Assembly (NCBI GenBank): GCA_002701705.1
Contig: NZWU01000014.1
Span: 6,424-11,581 of the forward strand
Origin: Gammaproteobacteria bacterium
GTDB taxonomy: Bacteria; Pseudomonadota; Gammaproteobacteria; GCA-002705445; GCA-002716945
Reading direction: 5' to 3'
DNA length: 5,158 nucleotides
Each line of letters starts with the position of its first letter. The first letter of the stretch is position 1. Shown here piece by piece: positions 1-4,095 of the stretch. The notes under the pieces are model-generated. The model was not told the DNA's origin and did not search any database. It was given only the letters and a program-made list of their open reading frames with translations. The translations under genes were made by a program, and so were the position numbers.

Positions 1-261
1 GAATTTATTAATAGAGAAAAATTTTATTTTCCTGTGCCACCATTAAAAATTATTAAAGATAAATTTTTTAATTACATGAGAGATATTCTAACATCCAAAG
101 CTTGTAAAAATAGAGGCGTCTTCAATGCTAAAAACATAGAAATATTATTGAATAATCCCAATAAATACCTTACGAAATTAAATGGAAATAAATTATGGCA
201 TCTGGCATTATTTGAGCGTTGGTTTCAAATTAATATTGACGGAAGAAAGAGTATCATATAG
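1..261 (+). CDS. Asparagine synthase-like amidotransferase, C-terminal fragment (probable N-acetylglutaminylglutamine amide synthesis type)
   Basis: The frame is open from base 1 and ends at TAG 259-261, so these are the last 86 residues of a longer protein whose start lies outside the window. The visible part is the end of the ATP-dependent synthetase domain of the asparagine synthase superfamily, which uses glutamine-derived ammonia to amidate a carboxylate. Residues 8-15 read FYFPVPPL, then RGVF (about residue 38), a leucine-rich 'ILLNNP' segment, and the ending KLWHLALFERWFQ. From memory, the FPVP block together with the late 'L-G-KLW-LALLE-W' block is typical of the amidotransferase making N-acetylglutaminylglutamine amide, an osmoprotectant dipeptide, rather than of ordinary AsnB. 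Family membership is secure; the subfamily is inferred from a short tail. A GTG at 34 is internal (Val12), not a start. grxD follows after 22 bases and may be co-transcribed. Confidence 0.72.
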   Translation, partial: EFINREKFYFPVPPLKIIKDKFFNYMRDILTSKACKNRGVFNAKNIEILLNNPNKYLTKLNGNKLWHLALFERWFQINIDGRKSII

Positions 262-271
262 TTTAACTATT

Positions 272-276
272 AGGAG
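272..276 (+). promoter_or_regulatory. Shine-Dalgarno of grxD
   Basis: AGGAG lies 7 bases before the ATG at 284 and fixes that start. It is the best plus-strand ribosome binding site in the window; the genes of the mpl run have weak ones or none. Confidence 0.8.
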
Positions 277-283
277 TATTTGA

Positions 284-601
284 ATGTCAGGTTTAGAAAG
301 AATAAAGAAACTAGTAACGGATAATCCAGTTATTATTTATATGAAAGGAAGCCCAGAGATGCCAATGTGTGGCTTCTCATCTAAGGCGGTAGATGCATTA
401 AAACAATGTGGAAGAGAATTTGCATATGTGAATGTTATTCTTGACCAGGAAATAATGGAAGATTTGCCTAAATTTGCTAATTGGCCAACATTTCCGCAAA
501 TTTATATTAAAGGTGAATTAATTGGTGGTTGCGATATCACTCTTGATTTGTTTAATTCTGGTGAACTAAAAAAAATGGTTGAAGAGGCTACAAAAGACTA
601 G
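284..601 (+). CDS. grxD: Monothiol glutaredoxin GrxD (Grx4), CGFS type
   Basis: This cytosolic monothiol glutaredoxin of the CGFS class binds a [2Fe-2S] cluster with glutathione, usually as a homodimer or with a BolA-type partner, and passes clusters to apo-proteins. The protein has 105 residues, close to the roughly 105-115 usual for the single-domain class. Visible motifs are YMKGSP (19-24), the active-site CGFS (29-32, with Cys29 the cluster ligand), the WPTFPQIYI block (67-75) containing the cis-proline TFP that helps bind glutathione, and GGCD (81-84). Lys21, in the position that contacts glutathione, is present. The start at 284 has a clear Shine-Dalgarno and gives the usual short N-terminal helix. 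It lies 22 bases after the amidotransferase and converges on the methyltransferase gene with an 11-base gap. The product is unambiguous; client proteins cannot be read from sequence, though the Fe-S enzyme gene ilvD lies in the same window. Confidence 0.96.
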   Translation: MSGLERIKKLVTDNPVIIYMKGSPEMPMCGFSSKAVDALKQCGREFAYVNVILDQEIMEDLPKFANWPTFPQIYIKGELIGGCDITLDLFNSGELKKMVEEATKD

Positions 602-604
602 AAT

Positions 605-625
605 AAAGTTCCTCACTTTTTATTT
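605..625 (+). terminator. Weak possible terminator between grxD and the methyltransferase gene
   Basis: AAAGT (605-609) and ACTTT (615-619) can pair around the loop TCCTC, followed by a U-rich stretch to 625. With five mostly A-U pairs it is marginal. It also overlaps the methyltransferase stop codon (TGA on the minus strand, 613-615). It is listed because it is the only candidate for ending the grxD transcript before the opposing gene. Confidence 0.25.
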
Positions 626-1236
626 GTAGCGTGAATAATATTCCAATAGTTAAATATATTTACCTTTGAAATTTCTTTTATATCAAGGTCAGCATATTTA
701 TTAAATTCTGAAATAGGGAAATAAGGTTTCCAACCTAGTATTTTACTGACTGGCATTAGAGCTCGTTCAAATAATTTTAATAAAAAAGCATCTTTTTCAC
801 AGCTGAAATGATTTACTATATAAATTTCACCGTTCTTTTTACAAACTCTTTTCATCTCTTGTAATAATTTCTGTGGATTTTGAGTTACAGAAATAACATA
901 CATGGCAACTACCTTATCAAATGAATTATCAGCAAACGATAATTGTTCTCCATTCATCTGATAAATATATTTCCCATTTGTTTTTCTTTTTTTTATTTTT
1001 TCTTTTGCTTGTGCCAACATGTGGGGAGAAATATCTATTCCAATGACTTTTGTTTCATCTGGATAGTATTTGAAGGAAAGGCCAGTCCCGATTCCAATTT
1101 CAAGAACTGAATCAGATGGCTTGCAATCCATTTTATTGATTACGCTTTTTTGTCCAGGTCTAAAAATTTGACCAAAGGTCATATCGTAAAAACGAGAGAC
1201 TCTTTTGTAAGATTTGATTATAGAGTTATGATCCAA
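613..1236 (-). CDS. Class I SAM-dependent methyltransferase, PmtA-like (putative phospholipid N-methyltransferase)
   Basis: This is a 207-residue Rossmann-fold methyltransferase. Motif I is VLEIGIGTGLS (44-54), the SAM-binding glycine loop. VIGIDIS (64-70) ends strand 2, with Asp68 expected to hold the SAM ribose. SFDKVVAMYVISV (105-117) is the motif IV region, and GEIYIVNHF (136-144) the motif VI region. The N-terminal 'Y..VSRFYDMTFG' (10-22), the 'MYV.SV' segment and 'NHF' recall Rhodobacter-type phosphatidylethanolamine N-methyltransferases, which act at the inner membrane to make mono- to trimethylated lipids. The related UbiE-like quinone methyltransferases cannot be fully excluded. The start is TTG at 1236: it has AAGGA 7 bases upstream, an in-frame TAG lies eight codons further upstream, and the next ATG (Met19) would cut off the conserved N-terminal motif. 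It is a single gene divergent from the mpl run and convergent with grxD. Confidence 0.8.
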   Translation of the reverse strand: MDHNSIIKSYKRVSRFYDMTFGQIFRPGQKSVINKMDCKPSDSVLEIGIGTGLSFKYYPDETKVIGIDISPHMLAQAKEKIKKRKTNGKYIYQMNGEQLSFADNSFDKVVAMYVISVTQNPQKLLQEMKRVCKKNGEIYIVNHFSCEKDAFLLKLFERALMPVSKILGWKPYFPISEFNKYADLDIKEISKVNIFNYWNIIHATNKK

Positions 1237-1242
1237 TATGCT
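1214..1242 (+). promoter_or_regulatory. Possible promoter for the membrane protein-mpl-msrB-LON run
   Basis: TTGATT (1214-1219) and TATGCT (1237-1242) are separated by 17 bases, each matching 4 of 6 consensus positions. A start near 1249 would give a leader of about 30 bases. The -35 lies inside the methyltransferase coding region. TATACT at 1271-1276 is an alternative -10 but lacks a convincing -35 and would start transcription at the ATG itself. The run needs a promoter near here because its upstream neighbour points the other way, but this exact placement is tentative. Confidence 0.3.
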
Positions 1243-1243
1243 A

Positions 1244-1248
1244 TCCTT
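1244..1248 (-). promoter_or_regulatory. Shine-Dalgarno deciding the TTG start of the methyltransferase
   Basis: On the minus strand this reads AAGGA, 7 bases before TTG at 1236-1234. A strong site at ideal spacing supports TTG initiation where no upstream in-frame ATG or GTG exists. Confidence 0.75.
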
Positions 1249-1268
1249 ATATTTAGTCTAAAGGCTAC

Positions 1269-1298
1269 ATTATACTATTATGTTAAATAACTTGGCAA
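1269..1298 (-). promoter_or_regulatory. Sigma70-type promoter for the methyltransferase gene
   Basis: Read on the minus strand, TTGCCA (1298-1293, 5 of 6 to the -35 consensus) is followed after 18 bases by a perfect TATAAT (1274-1269). A start site near 1262 would leave a 5' leader of about 26 bases containing the Shine-Dalgarno. The -35 box lies inside the first codons of the divergent membrane-protein gene. TATAAT-like words are common in AT-rich DNA, so the support comes from the paired boxes and their position. Confidence 0.55.
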
Positions 1299-1807
1299 TT
1301 TTTTTTGATATATTATCGTTTTCAAAAGGACCCCAGGACTTGCCTACAAGCAGAAAACTATTAAACTCAGTTATTTTAGTTAATGTGTTGATTTCTTTAA
1401 TCCCTTCTGACCCAGATTTGCAATTTAGTTATGTTGCACAAATATTACTATCTCTTGTGTATATTGGCATAACGTTACTTTTTGTACATTTTAGTTTGAA
1501 TTTAAAAGATAAAGCTGAAAACAATAGTAATCAGTACAAAGTACGATATCTACAAGTCGGTACCGCTGTGCTTGGAATACACGCAATAGTTGGCTTTTTA
1601 ACCAGTTTCATTAGCGTGATTACTCTCTATGATAAAAGCATCATTGTTGTGCTAATTATGATTGTTACAATTTATACATGGTTAATAAATGGCCATATAT
1701 TCAAGCATGCTTTGGATAAGAGTATGGTTTTTGGGCTTGGAATATCATTTCTATATAGCATGATAGCCGGGTCTATAATGTTGTTGTTTCTACAAATTTT
1801 AATCTGA
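1280..1807 (+). CDS. Conserved hypothetical polytopic inner-membrane protein, first gene of the mpl run
   Basis: I cannot assign a function. The 175-residue protein is very hydrophobic, with about five probable membrane segments at residues 27-41, 51-73, 92-115, 120-142 and 149-174. No signal peptide is evident. The soluble parts are a short N-terminal stretch with FDILSFSKGPQDLPTS (9-24), where 'GPQDLP' looks like a family signature, and a charged loop at 74-90. 'NGHIFKHALD' (137-146) before the last helix is another likely conserved block. The overall look resembles small Yip1-like or uncharacterised gammaproteobacterial membrane proteins; that is an impression, not an assignment. The ATG at 1280 has no good Shine-Dalgarno. 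Its TGA (1805-1807) overlaps the mpl start by one base, so the two are likely translationally coupled, which suggests but does not prove an envelope or murein-recycling role. Confidence 0.85.
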   Translation: MLNNLAIFFDILSFSKGPQDLPTSRKLLNSVILVNVLISLIPSDPDLQFSYVAQILLSLVYIGITLLFVHFSLNLKDKAENNSNQYKVRYLQVGTAVLGIHAIVGFLTSFISVITLYDKSIIVVLIMIVTIYTWLINGHIFKHALDKSMVFGLGISFLYSMIAGSIMLLFLQILI

Positions 1808-3102
1808 TGAGAATACATATTTTAGGAATATCAGGAACTTTTATGGCAGGGATAGCAATCTTGGCAAAACAGTTAGGCCATAAAGTTACCGGTTCGGATA
1901 AAAGTTTTTTTGAACCAATGAAGTCTGTGTTGCTTAGAGCAAAAATAAAAGTAACTGAAAATTATAATCCAAAAAATTTGAATGAGAAAATTGATTTGGT
2001 AATAGTTGGTAACGTCATGTCAAGAGGCATGCCTATCATTGAGAAACTTTTGGATTCTAAAATCAAATATATTTCTGGGCCACAGTGGCTTAAAGAGAAC
2101 ATTCTTATCAATAAAAAAGTAATTGCTGTATCAGGCACCCATGGCAAAACCACTGTTTCATCATTGATTACCCACATATTGGAACACAACAAGATGAAAC
2201 CTAGTTATTTAATTGGAGGTTTACCTATTGGATCTGGAAAACCGGCAAATTTAACAAAATCAGAATATTTTGTTATTGAAGCAGATGAATATGACACAGC
2301 TTTTTTTGATAAACGATCAAAGTTTATACATTATAAACCTGAAATCTTGATTATTAATAATATTGAGTTTGACCATGCTGATATTTTTGAAAATATAGGT
2401 GATATTCTTAAAAGCTTTCATCATCTTATAAGAACAATGAAAAGTAAAGGACATATCATTTATAACCATTCAGATAAAAATATTCTTCAATTGCTGGATA
2501 AGGGTGTATGGTCTAAGTTGACAGCTTTAAAAAATACCCATTGGAAAAATCCAAAATTTAGAACAAAACTTTTAGGAACACATAACTTTAAAAATATAGC
2601 AATATCTTTAATTGCTTGTCAGAAATTGTCTTTACCAATCAAAAAAATCTTGGATGCAATAGAGAGTTTTAAAGGTGTAAAAAGGAGAATGGAGCACGTT
2701 GGCTGTTTTAAAAATATAAATATATATGATGATTTTGCACATCATCCTACCGAAGTATTTAGCTCGATAGATTCGATGAAAAAATATAAGAACTCCAGCA
2801 AACAAACAAACAAAGTTCTTTCCATATGCCAAATCAGATCTAACTCTATGATTAGAGGTACCCATACTGAAAAACTGTATAAAGCACTGGAAGTTTCAGA
2901 CTATTCTATCATTCAACATGATGTAAAACTAAAAGGAGAGTTTAAAGACAATAAATCTAAAAAAATTAATGTTTTTAACACAGATACTGAAATATTAAAT
3001 TATATTAAGAAATTAAAAAAAGAAATTGATACAATATTAATCATGAGCAATGGAAACACTTCTAAACTTATTAAACTAATAAAAAATGGTATACAAAAAT
3101 AA
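1807..3102 (+). CDS. mpl: UDP-N-acetylmuramate:L-alanyl-gamma-D-glutamyl-meso-diaminopimelate ligase (Mpl)
   Basis: Mpl is a cytosolic, ATP-dependent Mur-ligase-family enzyme. It attaches the recovered tripeptide L-Ala-gamma-D-Glu-meso-Dap to UDP-MurNAc and so feeds recycled murein peptides back into peptidoglycan synthesis. Its 431 residues are somewhat shorter than the 457 of E. coli Mpl. Domain 1 begins with HILGISGTFMAG (4-15), where 'GT' distinguishes it from MurC. The ATP loop is SGTHGKTT (109-116). Further Mur motifs are EADEYD (158-163), NNIEFDHADIF (184-194), FHHLIRT (204-210), LGTHNFKN (256-263), KGVKRRME (289-296) and YDDFAHHPTE (307-316). The C-terminal domain keeps RSNSM (344-348) but has Gln-Ile where E. 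coli has Glu-Pro, and its tail is divergent. The ATG shares one base with the upstream stop and has no Shine-Dalgarno, suggesting reinitiation. Its end overlaps msrB by 17 bases. MurC is excluded by the N-terminal motif and the overall pattern. Confidence 0.95.
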   Translation: MRIHILGISGTFMAGIAILAKQLGHKVTGSDKSFFEPMKSVLLRAKIKVTENYNPKNLNEKIDLVIVGNVMSRGMPIIEKLLDSKIKYISGPQWLKENILINKKVIAVSGTHGKTTVSSLITHILEHNKMKPSYLIGGLPIGSGKPANLTKSEYFVIEADEYDTAFFDKRSKFIHYKPEILIINNIEFDHADIFENIGDILKSFHHLIRTMKSKGHIIYNHSDKNILQLLDKGVWSKLTALKNTHWKNPKFRTKLLGTHNFKNIAISLIACQKLSLPIKKILDAIESFKGVKRRMEHVGCFKNINIYDDFAHHPTEVFSSIDSMKKYKNSSKQTNKVLSICQIRSNSMIRGTHTEKLYKALEVSDYSIIQHDVKLKGEFKDNKSKKINVFNTDTEILNYIKKLKKEIDTILIMSNGNTSKLIKLIKNGIQK

Positions 3103-3481
3103 ATCAGACAAAGAATGGAAAGAAATCTTATCAAAAGATACCTATCAAATAACAAGAGAAAAAGGTACAGAGGCTCCATTTAGCGGTAAATATAATTCTA
3201 ATAAAAAAGCTGGACTGTATAAATGTGCATGTTGCGGCAATATTTTATTTTCCTCTGATACAAAATTTGATTCAGGAACTGGTTGGCCAAGTTTTTTTGA
3301 CAAATACTCAAATGACTCTATAAGTTATCTTGATGATAATTCTCTTTTTATGAGAAGAGTAGAGGTTACGTGTAAACAATGTGATGCACACTTAGGACAT
3401 GTATTTGAAGATGGACCTGATCCTACAGGAAAAAGATATTGTATAAATTCTATCTCTCTTGAATTTAATGAGAAAAAATAA
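3086..3481 (+). CDS. msrB: Peptide-methionine (R)-S-oxide reductase MsrB
   Basis: MsrB reduces the R epimer of methionine sulfoxide in oxidised proteins, using thioredoxin as the usual reductant, and is probably cytosolic since no signal peptide is visible. Its 131 residues fit the single-domain family (E. coli 137). It shows GTEAPFSG (27-34), the first zinc pair Cys47/Cys50, SGTGWPSF (63-70), the second zinc pair Cys96/Cys99, HLGHVFEDGP (102-111), and RYCINS (117-122) with catalytic Cys119. The resolving cysteine found in 'SGCGWPSF' forms is Thr65 here, so recycling must use another cysteine (Cys49 is an extra one) or act directly on the sulfenic acid. The ATG at 3086 lies inside mpl (17-base overlap) without a clear Shine-Dalgarno. 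It is kept because there is no nearby downstream ATG and the family's N-terminal 'SD-EW' stretch follows. Third gene of the run. Confidence 0.95.
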   Translation: MVYKNKSDKEWKEILSKDTYQITREKGTEAPFSGKYNSNKKAGLYKCACCGNILFSSDTKFDSGTGWPSFFDKYSNDSISYLDDNSLFMRRVEVTCKQCDAHLGHVFEDGPDPTGKRYCINSISLEFNEKK

Positions 3482-3483
3482 AA

Positions 3484-4083
3484 ATGATGCCAAAAGTTCC
3501 TATTTTTCCTTTGAGAAGCATTGTTTTGCCAGGAGGGTTGTTCCCATTAAGAATCTTTGAAAGGAGGTATCTTGACATGGTGACTGAGTGCATCAAAACT
3601 GATCAAGGGTTCTGTATTTCACTTGTTAGAACAGAAAAGCCTAACTCATATGTAACAGATATTTACGAATATGGCTCATGGGTAAAAATTTCTGACTGGA
3701 ATAAATTGGAAGATGGTTTATTAGGCATAACTGTAGAAGGAAAGAATATTGCAAGAATTGAAAATACATCGCTAGACCAAGAAAATTTACTAAGAGGAGA
3801 AATTGAGAAATTAGATTTAGAGAAAGAATATTTGATTCCACAAAAGTATTTAACTTTATCAAAGTTCTATAAAAAAATTTACCCAAATCTAAAATCGTTT
3901 ATTGACATTAAGGAGGAGAAATTTGCTGATGCATCTTGGATAGGTTATAGATTAACAGAACTACTTCCAATTGATTTGGAGTTGAAAGCTGAGTTGATTT
4001 CAATCACGAATGCAATAGAGAGACTAGAAAAGATTAATCAAATAATGACAAGACTTTATGGAGATGAATTCACAAAAGTCTAA
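3484..4083 (+). CDS. Stand-alone LON substrate-binding-domain protein
   Basis: This 199-residue protein consists of the N-terminal LON domain of Lon proteases without the AAA+ and peptidase domains. It opens with the family signature PIFPLRSIVLPGG-FPLRIFERRY (6-29), followed by a beta-rich core with GITVEGKNIARI (81-92). It ends with an alpha-helical part carrying ADASWIGYRLTELLPID (148-164) and 'K..LI' before a C-terminal helix. Stand-alone members are widespread in Proteobacteria; the domain is thought to recognise protein substrates, but the role of the short form is not settled, and it should not be called a protease. Two tandem ATGs (3484 and 3487) could each be the start; they follow the msrB stop by 2 bases, with only a weak GAG-like Shine-Dalgarno. 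It is the last gene of the run and ends 4 bases before the ilvD stop on the other strand. Co-occurrence with msrB suggests a protein-quality-control theme (inference). Confidence 0.9.
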   Translation: MMPKVPIFPLRSIVLPGGLFPLRIFERRYLDMVTECIKTDQGFCISLVRTEKPNSYVTDIYEYGSWVKISDWNKLEDGLLGITVEGKNIARIENTSLDQENLLRGEIEKLDLEKEYLIPQKYLTLSKFYKKIYPNLKSFIDIKEEKFADASWIGYRLTELLPIDLELKAELISITNAIERLEKINQIMTRLYGDEFTKV

Positions 4084-4095
4084 AGAATTAGACTT
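4076..4095 (-). terminator. Perfect 8-bp hairpin spanning the convergent LON-protein and ilvD stop codons
   Basis: AAGTCTAA (4076-4083) and TTAGACTT (4088-4095) are exact inverted repeats around the 4-base loop AGAA. The left arm ends with the plus-strand TAA (4081-4083) and the right arm begins with the minus-strand stop (4090-4088). Read on the minus strand the stem runs into TTTT, so it could serve as a short intrinsic terminator for ilvD. On the plus strand there is no T-run, so it would be a weak terminator or a 3' end stabiliser for the mpl run. Confidence 0.5.

Noticed and set aside
34..261. A short gene starting with GTG at 34
   Set aside because: The frame is open to base 1 and the preceding codons continue the conserved FYFPVPPL block, so the GTG is an internal valine of the truncated amidotransferase.
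1271..1276. TATACT as the plus-strand -10 box for the membrane-protein gene
   Set aside because: No acceptable -35 lies at the right distance, and transcription would start at about the ATG. The word mostly overlaps the minus-strand TATAAT.
1962..2192. Antisense open frame opposite mpl (a similar one lies at 2632-2865)
   Set aside because: Both lie fully inside the strongly conserved mpl frame, resemble no family I know and have no independent start signals. They are by-products of the sense codons.
3068..3082. Inverted repeat TTATT-AAACT-AATAA just before the msrB start
   Set aside because: Five A-T pairs in AT-rich coding DNA are expected by chance, and no regulatory context supports it.
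3641..3886. Antisense open frame opposite the LON-domain gene
   Set aside because: It is overlapped entirely by a well-supported gene and has no motif or ribosome binding site of its own.
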